64,000 nucleotides of DNA from Microseira sp041929235 (GTDB lineage: Bacteria > Cyanobacteriota > Cyanobacteriia > Cyanobacteriales > Aerosakkonemataceae). The stretch spans positions 1 through 64,000 of the forward strand of contig NZ_JBHFNP010000019.1 of the NCBI RefSeq assembly GCF_041929235.1. The letters run 5' to 3'. How positions within the stretch are numbered: position 1 is the stretch's first letter; each line of letters begins with the position of its first letter. This document shows positions 38,401 to 45,555 of this stretch, one piece after another. The position numbers and the translations under genes are program-made. The notes under the pieces are model-generated. The model was not told where the DNA came from. It did no database searches and was given only the letters and a program-made list of their open reading frames with translations.

Positions 38401-38983
38401 TTTACCGATAATTGTTTACACAGATAAGGAGTTAACCCAGCAAGAAACAACCGCACTCAAACAAGCGATCGCTAGAATTATCATCAAAGATGACCAAGCG
38501 ATCGCGCGCCTTCTCGACCAAACCAGTTTATTCCTACATCGCTCAAAAGCCAATCTCGAATTAGAGAAACAGCAGATGCTGGATCGCTACCATCAAAGCA
38601 TACCCGAACTGGCAGGCAAAAAAGTTCTGATCGTCGATGACGACGTGCGGAATGTTTTCGCCCTCACCAGTATGTTGGAGTACTATCGCATCCAAGTCGT
38701 GTACGCTGATAATGGCTCAAATGGCATTTTCATGTTGCAAAACACCCCCGACATCGATATCGTCCTGATGGACGTAATGATGCCGGAAATGGACGGATAC
38801 GAAACTATGCGTACTATTCGCCAGATGAATCAATTCCATTCTTTGCCAATCGTCGCCCTCACCGCTAAAGCTATGCAAGGCGATCGGGAAAAGTGCATCG
38901 AAGCTGGTGCATCTGACTATATTACCAAGCCCGTGAACATGCAACAGTTACTTTCTCTCCTCCGCGTATGGTTGTATCAATAA
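32429..38983 (+). CDS. Giant soluble hybrid histidine kinase with HAMP array
   Basis: The 2184-residue protein has no membrane segment. Residues 1-172 hold two divergent HAMP-like units. Eleven 92-residue repeats follow (nucleotides 32945 to about 35980, residues 173 to 1184), each of the form GVQAEVRGVAGTWKDLTDSV ... VANGDLSKKITVDVKGEILE, the poly-HAMP array known from fungal Nik1-type osmosensing kinases. Next are a GAF domain (about 1190-1335), a coiled coil (1335-1437), HisKA with phospho-His1445 in NMSHELRTPLN, HATPase_c with DTGIGIPPEK and YGGTGLGLSIS, a Pro/Ser-rich linker built of a duplicated DNA repeat (37651-37728), and three receivers (from about 1788, 1911 and 2065; last with LMDVMMPEMDGYE). 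A phosphorelay from HAMP conformational change to the receivers is expected. Ligand unknown. Confidence 0.92.
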   Translation: MPTAQITDTEYLDARQLLKVLNSVKKGDFSVRMPIDQTGLAGKIADSLNDIIELNQRMVQEFDRISTVVGKEGKITQRASLGSAGGSWTDCVESVNTLITDLVQPMAETSRVIRAVANGDLSQTIALEIDGSLLKGEFLQTGQIVNTMVAQLNSFASEVIRVAREVGTEGKLGGQAEVKGVAGTWKDLTDNVNLMAGNLTAQVRNIAEVTKAVANGDLSKKITVDVKGEILELKDTVNVMVDQLNSFASEVTRVAREVGSEGKLGVQAEVRGVAGTWKDLTDSVNSMAGNLTAQVRNIAEVTTAVANGDLSKKITVDVRGEILELKNTINIMVDQLSSFASEVTRVAREVGSEGKLGVQAEVRGVAGTWKDLTDSVNSMAGNLTAQVRNIAEVATAIANGDLSKKITVDVRGEILELKNTINIMVDQLSSFASEVTRVAREVGSEGKLGVQAEVKGVAGTWKDLTDNVNSMAGNLTGQVRNIAEVATAIANGDLSKKITVQVKGEILELKNTINIMVDQLSSFASEVTRVAREVGSEGKLGGQADVRGVAGTWKDLTDSVNFMAGSLTSQVRNIAEVTTAVANGDLSKKITVDVKGEILELKNTVNVMVDQLNSFASEVTRVAREVGTEGKLGVQAEVRGVAGTWKDLTDSVNSMAGNLTAQVRNIAEVTTAVANGDLSKKITVDVKGEILELKNTINIMVDQLSSFASEVTRVAREVGSEGKLGVQADVRGVAGTWKDLTDSVNFMAGSLTAQVRNIAAVTTAVANGDLSKKITVDVKGEILELKNTVNVMVDQLNSFASEVTRVAREVGTEGKLGVQAEVKGVAGTWKDLTDSVNSMASSLTAQVRNIAEVTTAVANGDLSKKVTVDVKGEILELKNTVNTMVDQLNSFASEVTRVAREVGTEGKLGVQAYVRGVAGTWKDLTDNVNLMAGNLTAQVRNIAEVTKAVANGDLSKKITVDVKGEILDLKNTINVMVDQLSSFASEVTRVAREVGTEGKLGGQAQVMGVAGTWKDLTDNVNSMASNLTAQVRGIAKIVTAVANGDLKRKLMLDAKGEIETLADTINEMIDTLATFADQVTTVAREVGIEGKLGGQAKVPGAAGTWRALTDNVNELAANLTTQVRAIAEVATAVTKGDLTRSISVEAQGEVAILKDNINQMIANLRETTQKNTEQDWLKTNLAKFTRMLQGQRDLETVSKLILSELAPLVGASHGVFYLMETGDHQSYLKLISTYAYRERKHISNRFHLGEGLVGQAAIEKQRILITEVPSDYIKINSGLGEAPPLNVVELPVLFEGQVTAVIELASFRRFNEIHLTFFDQLTESIAIVLNTIAASMRTEELLKQSQSLAEELQTQQNELRETNQRLEQQAKSLQTSEELLKKQQEQLQQTNEELKEKARLLSLQNEEVELKNSEIDQARMSLEEKAEQLALTSKYKSQFLANMSHELRTPLNSLLLLAGLLSQNNDGNLTSKQVEYTQTIYSAGNDLLALINDILDLAKIESGTIAIEIDQMLFSDLKEYLERTFRSVAQDKKLNFKVELAPSLPRAIYTDAKRLQQVLKNLLSNAFKFTERGEIRLWIEPAVSGWNPDINSLNRADMVIAFAVSDTGIGIPPEKHKIIFEAFQQADGTTSRKYGGTGLGLSISREIAQLLGGEITLLSNPGKGSTFTLYLPQLKNGVAKIGETQLAISGENLPTLFHPEVGSNLRLQVPDANAKQQVQKESDRHSEKIPLPISSPTPTPIPASPPPRVPASSSSASPPPRVPASSSHIPESNYQPLSDDRGQIQPGDRVVLIIDDDFNFAHVLLQMARETGFKGIIALQGETGLALASQFHPDAIFLDIQLPVMNGWTVLDCLKHDAKTRHIPVYILTVIESEHQRGLKQGAVSYLQKPVTTAALSQALVNLKAFAERQVKNLLVVQADPTERDSIVELLSGDDVSITAVGKGVAALEALGQQRFDCIVLDLILPDINGLELIKQIQQRVRSHQTQGLMFLPIIVYTDKELTQQETTALKQAIARIIIKDDQAIARLLDQTSLFLHRSKANLELEKQQMLDRYHQSIPELAGKKVLIVDDDVRNVFALTSMLEYYRIQVVYADNGSNGIFMLQNTPDIDIVLMDVMMPEMDGYETMRTIRQMNQFHSLPIVALTAKAMQGDREKCIEAGASDYITKPVNMQQLLSLLRVWLYQ

Positions 38984-39012
38984 TGTTCTTGTATTTACAG
39001 CTTGCACTAAGG

Positions 39013-39144
39013 GAGGTAGAACCTCCCAGATTTCGTTCCCAGGTTGAACCTGGGAACGAGTTAAGAGTTAAACGAGTTAACGAGATTAAAAGCGAGGTAG
39101 AACCTCCCAGATTTCGTTCCCAGGTTGAACCTGGGAACGAGTTA
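39013..39144. repeat. Hairpin repeat, two direct copies
   Basis: A 51-bp unit (39013-39063 and 39094-39144) begins GAGGTAGAACCTCCCAG and ends in GTTCCCAGGTTGAACCTGGGAAC, each half forming a hairpin. It is the family found once between nrtA and nrtB. It lies between two kinase genes and is followed by CAATTAC heptamers. Confidence 0.9.
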
Positions 39145-39190
39145 TTAAACTACCAATTACCAACTACCAATTACCAATGACCAATTACCA

Positions 39191-41116
39191 ATGACCAATG
39201 ACCACAAAGTCAATATTCTCCTCGTTGACGACCATCCAGAAAATTTACTGGCACTGGAAGCAATACTGGAGAGTTTGGGGCAAAATTTAGTCAGAGCTAA
39301 TTCGGGTGAAGAAGCATTAAAATGCCTTCTCGATCGAGATTTCGCTGTAATTCTGCTAGACGTTCAAATGCCGGGGATGGATGGATTTGAAACGGCAGAA
39401 TTAATTAGATTGCGCCCGAAAAATCAACAAACTCCGATTATTTTCCTCACAGCATTCCACAAAAACGAACAGTTTATGTTTAAAGGTTATGCCGTGGGAG
39501 CGGTAGATTATATGATTAAGCCGTTTCCAGCAGAAATACTGAAATATAAGGTATCAATTTTTATCAATATATTTAAGACAAATGCCCAAATCAAACAGCA
39601 AAAACAACTGGTTGATTCAATAAATTTAGAATTGCAAAACGAAATAAAAAAGCATCGGAGAACTACTAAATTATTGGAAATAAAGCAAGGCGAGTTTAAA
39701 GCTATATTTGAATCGATTCCCGACGCCATAATTTTGGCGGATTTGAATTTAAAAATAATGATGTGCAATCCAGCATTTACAACCTTATTCGGTTACGAAA
39801 GCGCAGAAGCAATTAATCAAGATTACCAAATTATCTGGAAGAATAACAAAATCTCGCTGACAACCGTTCTGAATAATATAGACAATTTAAGGAGTTATGA
39901 AATGGTTTATTTTAGGAAAAATGGTGAAAAATTTATCGGCGATACAATTAATACCCTTGTTAAAGATGCTGATGGCAACACCATCGGATTATTAGGAATA
40001 ATTCGCGACATTACCTCGCGCAAACGATCCGAAGAGGAAATCGCGATTCTAAATCATCAAAAATCGCTAATTTTACAATCGGCAGGTGAAGGAATTTACG
40101 GGGTAAATCGGGAAGGAGAAACAACTTTTATTAATCCAGTTGCAGCGAAAATGCTGGGATACGAACAGTCAGAACTGATCGGTAAACCAATGCACAGCTT
40201 GTTGCACCATTCAAAAGCAGATGGAAGTCCTTATCCTTTAGAAGAATGCCCGGTTTATAAGTCATTAAAAGATGGCACAATTCATCACATCAATAACGAG
40301 GTTTTTTGGCGGAAGAATGGTTCTAAGTTTCCTGTGGAGTACGTCAGCACGCCGATTCAAGAACAAGGCGAGATTGTCGGTGCAGTTATTACTTTTAAAG
40401 ACATTACCGAACGTCAAGCAATAGAACAAATTAAAAACGAGTTTATCGCCGTTGTCAGTCACGAACTCCGCACCCCTCTCACCGCAATTCACGGTGCTTT
40501 ACACCTGCTATCTACTGGTTTGGTAGATGCTAATTCTGACAAAGGTCGCCGCGTTATCGCCATCGCCGAGGAAAATAGCGATCGCTTAGTCAGAATCGTT
40601 AACGACATCCTCGATTTAGAACGCCTGCAATCAGGTAAAATCGGTTTATCAAAACAATCCTGCAATGCTGCCGATTTAATGGTAAAAGCTATAGATTCAA
40701 TGCAGGAAATGGCAAATCGTGCCAAAGTGACTATCTCGGTTTCTCCCCAATCGATTCGATTAAATGTTGATAGCGATCGCATTGTCCAAGTATTGACAAA
40801 TCTCCTCAGCAATGCTATAAAATTTTCCCCCGAAGGTGCAACCGTCTGGTTAACAGTTGAACAGCGAGGGGATCTTGACCAGGAAAGCACTGTATTGTTT
40901 GAGGTGAAAGACCAGGGGCGGGGAATTCCGGCTGAAAAAATTGATACTATATTCGAGCGGTTTCACCAGGTTGATGCCTCTGATTCCCGCAAACAAGGAG
41001 GTACGGGTTTGGGGTTAGCTATTTGTCGCAGCATCGTGCAGCAACACGGCGGAGAAATCTGGGTGGAAAGCGTTCTAGGGGAGGGTAGCAATTTTTACTT
41101 CACTCTGCCCCGATGA
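39191..41116 (+). CDS. REC-PAS-PAS histidine kinase
   Basis: The 641-residue cytoplasmic protein has an N-terminal receiver (VNILLVDDHPENLLALEAIL, Asp57 in VILLDVQMPGMDG), a coiled segment, two PAS domains (about 175-280, FKAIFESIPDAIILADLNLK, and 290-410, SAGEGIYGVNREGETTFINP), HisKA with His424 in VVSHELRTPLTA, and HATPase_c with NLLSNAIKFSPEG, DQGRGIPAEK and GGTGLGLAICRSIVQQHGG. The receiver is very similar to that of the kinase at 44212-45513, so the two arose by duplication. It precedes a single-domain regulator by 40 bases, a likely partner. ATG 39191 lies inside a CAATTAC heptamer array, so the leader is repeat-derived. Confidence 0.9.
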   Translation: MTNDHKVNILLVDDHPENLLALEAILESLGQNLVRANSGEEALKCLLDRDFAVILLDVQMPGMDGFETAELIRLRPKNQQTPIIFLTAFHKNEQFMFKGYAVGAVDYMIKPFPAEILKYKVSIFINIFKTNAQIKQQKQLVDSINLELQNEIKKHRRTTKLLEIKQGEFKAIFESIPDAIILADLNLKIMMCNPAFTTLFGYESAEAINQDYQIIWKNNKISLTTVLNNIDNLRSYEMVYFRKNGEKFIGDTINTLVKDADGNTIGLLGIIRDITSRKRSEEEIAILNHQKSLILQSAGEGIYGVNREGETTFINPVAAKMLGYEQSELIGKPMHSLLHHSKADGSPYPLEECPVYKSLKDGTIHHINNEVFWRKNGSKFPVEYVSTPIQEQGEIVGAVITFKDITERQAIEQIKNEFIAVVSHELRTPLTAIHGALHLLSTGLVDANSDKGRRVIAIAEENSDRLVRIVNDILDLERLQSGKIGLSKQSCNAADLMVKAIDSMQEMANRAKVTISVSPQSIRLNVDSDRIVQVLTNLLSNAIKFSPEGATVWLTVEQRGDLDQESTVLFEVKDQGRGIPAEKIDTIFERFHQVDASDSRKQGGTGLGLAICRSIVQQHGGEIWVESVLGEGSNFYFTLPR

Positions 41117-41156
41117 AAAAATCAAAAATGATTTACGCTAGTCACAAAACAAATAT

Positions 41157-41534
41157 ATGACCAAACGAATTTTAATCATTGACGATGAAGATGGTGTGCG
41201 GGAAATCCTGCAAATCTGTTTGGAAGCAGCGGCGGGGTGGGAAGTTTTTACCGCCGCATCGGGTAGGGAAGGGTTAGCGATCGCCGAAGCAGAGCAACCC
41301 GATGCTATCCTGCTAGATGTAATGATGCCCGATATGGATGGCCCTACCACATTTCGTCAGTTACAGGCAAATAGTGCCATTAAAGACATACCGACTATTT
41401 TAGTCACAGCCAAAGCAGGCTTTAGCGAACAAAAACAATTGCTAGATTTAGGCGTTAATGGGGTAGTTACTAAACCCTTCACCCCTGAGTATATAGTCGC
41501 TAAAATCTGCAAGATTCTCAACTGGAACAGATAA
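41157..41534 (+). CDS. Single-domain response regulator
   Basis: A 125-residue stand-alone receiver: RILIIDDEDGVREILQICLE with the acidic pair, phospho-acceptor Asp54 in AILLDVMMPDMDG, conserved Thr/Ser in ILVTAKAG and Lys in VVTKPFTPEYI. There is no output domain, so it acts by protein contact or as a phosphate shuttle. It lies 40 bases after the REC-PAS-PAS kinase and probably shares its transcript. Confidence 0.88.
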   Translation: MTKRILIIDDEDGVREILQICLEAAAGWEVFTAASGREGLAIAEAEQPDAILLDVMMPDMDGPTTFRQLQANSAIKDIPTILVTAKAGFSEQKQLLDLGVNGVVTKPFTPEYIVAKICKILNWNR

Positions 41535-41584
41535 AACAGCGGTTATTGCTAAAACCCGCTCCTACCAGAACATCTTAGAAGCTG

Positions 41585-43020
41585 AGAGCCACCGTCTTTT
41601 AAGCGGTGGATGAAAGCGAAAGGAAGGATTTATCCTTCCGTCTCCCACAATTATACAAAATCATGCAATAATGTAGGAGGTGAAAATAAGTGTTAAGCCT
41701 AACCTACGAGTAAAAAGCCAAACCTACACCAGAACAAATCCAGATGATTGAACAAACTTTAACGGTGTGTCACAAAGTATGGAATTTTGCTTTGCGTGAA
41801 CGCAAGGATTGGATAAATTATCGGAAATGTCCGGTTAATGGTTGCTCAATCACCTCAGAGTACATTGTTCCAGCAGAGGTAAAATACGCCAATTACGCGG
41901 CTCAGTGCAAGTCACTCACTCTTGCCAAAGAGAGGTTTCCAGAACTTAAAACTGTCAACGCTAAAGTGTTGCAGCAAGTTTTGAGGAAATTGGAAACAGC
42001 GTTTTTAGACATGAGTCGCAAAGGGATGGGATTCCCTCGCTTTAAGAATAGATACCGGATGCGGTCATTTGTTTATCCGCAGCTTGGTAAATCAGAGATT
42101 TTAAAGGGAAGTCAAATCAAGCTGCCTCAATTAGGATGGCTGGAATATGTTAAATCACGAGAGATTCCAGACGGATTTGTCGTTAAACAAGCACGGATTG
42201 TCCGCAAGGCGTCTGGATATTTTGTGATGCTGACATTGGAGTGCGATGTCAATGTACCTGATACGATACCCACTGGTCATCCGATGGGTATTGACTTGGG
42301 ACTTGATAAATTTGTGGCAACATCCGATGGAGATGTGATAGAAAGACCCCGATTCTTAAATTCGCTGCACCGTAAGCTGAAATTGCTACAACGCAGACTG
42401 AAGCACAAAAAGAAAGGGTCTTTCAATCGTCACAAACTCAATCGAAAGATTGCACGACTACATCAACGCATTAGCGACACTAGGAAAGACTGGCACTTTA
42501 AGTTAGCCCACAAGCTATGTGATGGTGTCGGGATGATATTTGTGGAAGATATCGATTTCCGAGTATGGGCGGCATGTTCAGCAAGCACACGCTTGATGCT
42601 GGATTTGGACAGTTCTTGTCTATCTTGAAATTTGTGTGCTGGAAACGGGGTGTGTACTTTGGAAAGGTGGATAAAAATTACACCTCTCAAGTTTGCCCTC
42701 AATGTGATGCACACACAGGTAAGAAGGAGTTAAGAGATAGAGTTCACTCTTGCCCTGAGTGTGGTTACACAACGCATAGAGATGTAGCAGCAGCACAAAT
42801 CATTCGGAATCGTGGACTGTCTGAGGTGGGACGCATCTTGGACAATAAAGAAATTGCCTGTGGAGACGGTCTGGCGGGGACCCGAAACCGTCTAGTTAAG
42901 AGTCCTAGAAGCAGAGAAGTTGCGGTGAAGAGGCGCGGTTTCAACCCTCCTCGTAACATCCGCATGAGTTTCCCCTCGACTTCAGTCAGGGGAGTACGTC
43001 AAAGCTCAACCAAACAAAAT
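41585..43020 (+). mobile_element. IS200/IS605-type TnpB-only element 3, degraded
   Basis: Hairpins CCACCG/CGGTGG (41589-41609) and GGAAGGATTTATCCTTCC (41622-41639) precede the tnpB remnant, and CCCCTCGACTTCAGTCAGGGG lies at its end, as in IS200/IS605 elements with hairpin ends. It separates the single-domain regulator at 41157 from the rest of the two-component cluster. Ends are estimates. Confidence 0.6.
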
Positions 43021-43029
43021 CTCATATGA
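41690..43029 (+). pseudogene. TnpB nuclease (element 3), early stop and one frameshift
   Basis: From GTG 41690 (GGAGGTG at 41677-41683) the frame reads LSLTYE then TAA (41711-41713) and continues as KAKPTPEQIQMIEQTLTVCH; a Tyr codon changed to stop is likely. It runs to 42628 with GIDLGLDKFVATSDG (first RuvC Asp) and MIFVEDIDFRV (Glu). A +1 shift near 42560 moves to the frame GMFSKHTLDAGFGQFLSILK with intact zinc finger CPQC/CPEC and HRDVAAAQIIRNRGL (third Asp). All catalytic and zinc residues are present, and only two lesions separate it from an intact gene, so it is the least decayed of the three. Confidence 0.82.
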
Positions 43030-43065
43030 CTAATTGCCAGCTTGCTAATTGCTAATTGCCTCCTC

Positions 43066-43113
43066 CAGCAGCGATTAGCGATTAGCTATTAGCAGTTACA
43101 CAACGGTTGCTAC
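43066..43113. repeat. Partial MITE-like element, family ATATCATGTCC, copy 3
   Basis: GATTAGCTATTAGCAGTTAC followed by ACAACGGTTGCTACCGGACA matches the right half of the element at 8553-8677. The right end is degenerate (GGACAAGAT) and the left end is missing. Confidence 0.75.
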
Positions 43114-43145
43114 CGGACAAGATCTGATACGATGTCCGTTGAATT

Positions 43146-43256
43146 GCCCATAATAAAAAAACCTCACTCTGTCGTTGCGTAGGGACACGGCATCATAGAT
43201 TTCTCGGACAAACAGATAACGTTAATAATGCCGTGTCCCGGCTTCTGATTATGGGT
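43146..43256. repeat. Inverted-repeat element with GGGACACGGCAT arms
   Basis: An outer inverted repeat GCCCATAAT (43146-43154)/ATTATGGGT (43248-43256) encloses an inner perfect one, GGGACACGGCAT (43182-43193)/ATGCCGTGTCCC (43228-43239). No gene inside. TTGCCCATAATAA also occurs at 59255-59268, suggesting a further copy end. Confidence 0.75.
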
Positions 43257-43290
43257 ATAGCGGATTGCAGTCGGATGAGGTACACCTTGG

Positions 43291-43330
43291 TTTGTCAAGC
43301 GCGCACCCTTAAGGGTGCGCGCTTGACAAA
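43291..43330. repeat. Perfect 40-bp palindrome
   Basis: The sequence is its own reverse complement with no loop, centred between 43310 and 43311 (arm TTTGTCAAGCGCGCACCCTT). It lies about 320 bases upstream of a response-regulator gene. It could be an operator, a cruciform, or a repeat element. Confidence 0.9.
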
Positions 43331-43653
43331 AGGCGCGAAAATTGCTTTACCTAGACGATCTTGCAATTCGCTGTAATCGATCGGACAAGAAATGAATCGA
43401 TTTTTTAAGTAAAAATACTTATAAAATTTGCCGAGTAATTTTTTACTTGGTCAGTTAAGCTATTCACAAAATCTTCACAAGCTTAGATTAAATTGAGAAA
43501 CAGTTGGCTCGATTTAATTACTTGGTAACAACATCTTGATTTTGGTGTAGAGCTTACCAAGAATAGGGGAGTCATTTTGCCTCGCTAATACCCTAAGGAA
43601 TCGAGGGAATGATTTGTGCTTTTTTGTTTAAAATTAAACATACCGAGGAACGT

Positions 43654-44106
43654 ATGAAAAAGATTTTGGTGATTGAAGATGACCCAGACCCGAGACTCAT
43701 GATTTCATTGTTTCTGACATCAGAGAATTTTGAAGTGACGCTCGCTGAAAATGGTATGGTTGGCTTAGAGTTAGCAAGAAAACACAAGCCAGACTTGATT
43801 CTTTCTGATATTCATATGCCTGAACTCGATGGGTATGAGGTACTCAAAGCATTACGCGAAGATGTGGCTACAGCCAATATACCGTTTATCTTTCTCACCG
43901 CCGAGGTAGATGCTGACGCGCATTGCCTTGCCATGGGGCTAGGGGCGAATGACTATCTGACAAAACCCATCGATTTGAAGCACCTATTGCTAGCGATCGT
44001 AATCCACTTGAAAACAAATTCCGCTCAAAATTCCCCGACATGTGGCATCGAGTACGATCCCTATTATTCTTCCTTGCCCTCATCCCGTGACATCACCTAT
44101 TGCTGA
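43654..44106 (+). CDS. Single-domain response regulator (CheY-like)
   Basis: A 150-residue receiver: MKKILVIEDDPDPRLMISLF, Asp52 in LILSDIHMPELDGYE, Thr in FIFLTAEVD, Lys in NDYLTKPIDLKHLL, then a ~30-residue tail without a known output domain. ATG 43654 with GAGG at 43644-43647 is preferred over ATG 43609. It lies 105 bases before the kinase gene at 44212, a plausible partner. Confidence 0.88.
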   Translation: MKKILVIEDDPDPRLMISLFLTSENFEVTLAENGMVGLELARKHKPDLILSDIHMPELDGYEVLKALREDVATANIPFIFLTAEVDADAHCLAMGLGANDYLTKPIDLKHLLLAIVIHLKTNSAQNSPTCGIEYDPYYSSLPSSRDITYC

Positions 44107-44211
44107 TACTTTTTCCCCCTTGGCGCAGTTGTACCAGCCGCGATGAAATTACTTCACAAATAATTCACATTCTTGACGTAGCATTTGATCGCTGGTTCGC
44201 TCTAACCCATT

Positions 44212-45513
44212 ATGCTATACGAAAAAAAAGTTAACATCCTCCTAGTGGACGATAACTCAAAAAATTTGCTGGCTTTGGAGGCAGTACTAGAGAGCTTGGA
44301 ACAGAATTTGGTCAAAGCCAATTCTGGCGAGGAAGCATTAAAATGCCTGCTCGCTCAGGATTTTGCCGCGATCTTGCTTGATGTCCAGATGCCTGGTATG
44401 GATGGATTTGAGACGGCAGAATTAATTAGGATGCGGGAAAATTCGCGCCAGACGCCGATTATTTTTATCACAGGGATTGGTAAAACGACCGAGTTTATAT
44501 TTAAAGGTTATGGTGTTGGGGCGGTAGACTACCTGGTCAAGCCAATTGTGCCGGAAATATTGCTCTCTAAAGTTAAAGTGTTTGTAGAACTGAAACAACA
44601 AGCAGAACAACTCGCAGCTGCCAACAAACAACTGCAACAGCAGCTAGAAGAGATTTCGCGGTTGAATCAGCAATGCCAAATCGCTAACAAAGAACTAGAA
44701 GCTTTCAATGCCGCTGTTTGCCACGATCTGCGTAACCCGCTGACGACTATTAAAGGCTTTAGCGATTTACTTTTGATGTACCGTACTGAAAGGCTGGAGA
44801 AGACAGACAAACAATACATAGAGGAAATTAATCTTGCCAGTAAGCGCATGGGGCAACTAATTGACGATTTACTGAATTTGTCATTAGGGAAAAGCCGTCA
44901 GATTTGGTACGAGACAGTAGATTTGAGTTTAATGGGGCAAAACATTGTGGCAAAACTGCATCAAAGCGAACCCCAGCGACAGGTTGAGTTGGCGATCGCT
45001 TCTGGAATGACTGTACAAGGCGACCCCCGCCTGCTGCAAATCGTGCTGGAAAACCTGCTGGGGAATGCTTGGAAGTATACCGGGAAGCAACCCCATGCCT
45101 GCATTGAATTTGGTGTCCTAGAACAGGAGAGTACAGCAGCAAGGAACAAGAGCAGCAGAGTAGACAAGGGAGATAGCCTAGAGAAACAACTCAGGACTTA
45201 CTACGTGCGCGACAATGGTGTTGGCTTTGACATGACTGCAGCGGATAAATTATTCACCGCCTTCCACCGCCTGCACGATCGGGGAGAGTTTGAAGGAACG
45301 GGGATTGGGTTGGTAACCGTACAACGAATTATTCAACGCCACGGTGGCAAGATTTGGGCGCAAGCTGCTCCCCAACGCGGCGCGACGTTCTTCTTCCAGC
45401 TTCCAGAGCGGGCAAATTTGCTCGCTTGGGATAGGGGCAACCGCGACGGTGGCGTCAGTCACCAGACTCAAATGGGGGGTTGCACAAACAAAACCCTTTT
45501 GAGGATGGCCTAA
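44212..45513 (+). CDS. REC-histidine kinase
   Basis: The 433-residue protein has an N-terminal receiver (VNILLVDDNSKNLLALEAVL, Asp57 in AILLDVQMPGMDGFE), a coiled coil (about 125-165), HisKA with His171 in AVCHDLRNPLTTIKGFSDLL and HATPase_c (NLLGNAWKYTGKQ, DNGVGFDMTAADKLF, EGTGIGLVTVQRIIQRHGGK). This kinase type resembles the phytochrome-like class. The C-terminal ~35 residues after FFFQLPERA look unrelated to the domain and may be readthrough into neighbouring sequence. No membrane helix. Its receiver is a close paralog of that at 39191. Confidence 0.88.
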   Translation: MLYEKKVNILLVDDNSKNLLALEAVLESLEQNLVKANSGEEALKCLLAQDFAAILLDVQMPGMDGFETAELIRMRENSRQTPIIFITGIGKTTEFIFKGYGVGAVDYLVKPIVPEILLSKVKVFVELKQQAEQLAAANKQLQQQLEEISRLNQQCQIANKELEAFNAAVCHDLRNPLTTIKGFSDLLLMYRTERLEKTDKQYIEEINLASKRMGQLIDDLLNLSLGKSRQIWYETVDLSLMGQNIVAKLHQSEPQRQVELAIASGMTVQGDPRLLQIVLENLLGNAWKYTGKQPHACIEFGVLEQESTAARNKSSRVDKGDSLEKQLRTYYVRDNGVGFDMTAADKLFTAFHRLHDRGEFEGTGIGLVTVQRIIQRHGGKIWAQAAPQRGATFFFQLPERANLLAWDRGNRDGGVSHQTQMGGCTNKTLLRMA

Positions 45514-45555
45514 AGCGCTCGCCAAACGGGCAGTAGCTAACGGACAATGGCGGAT

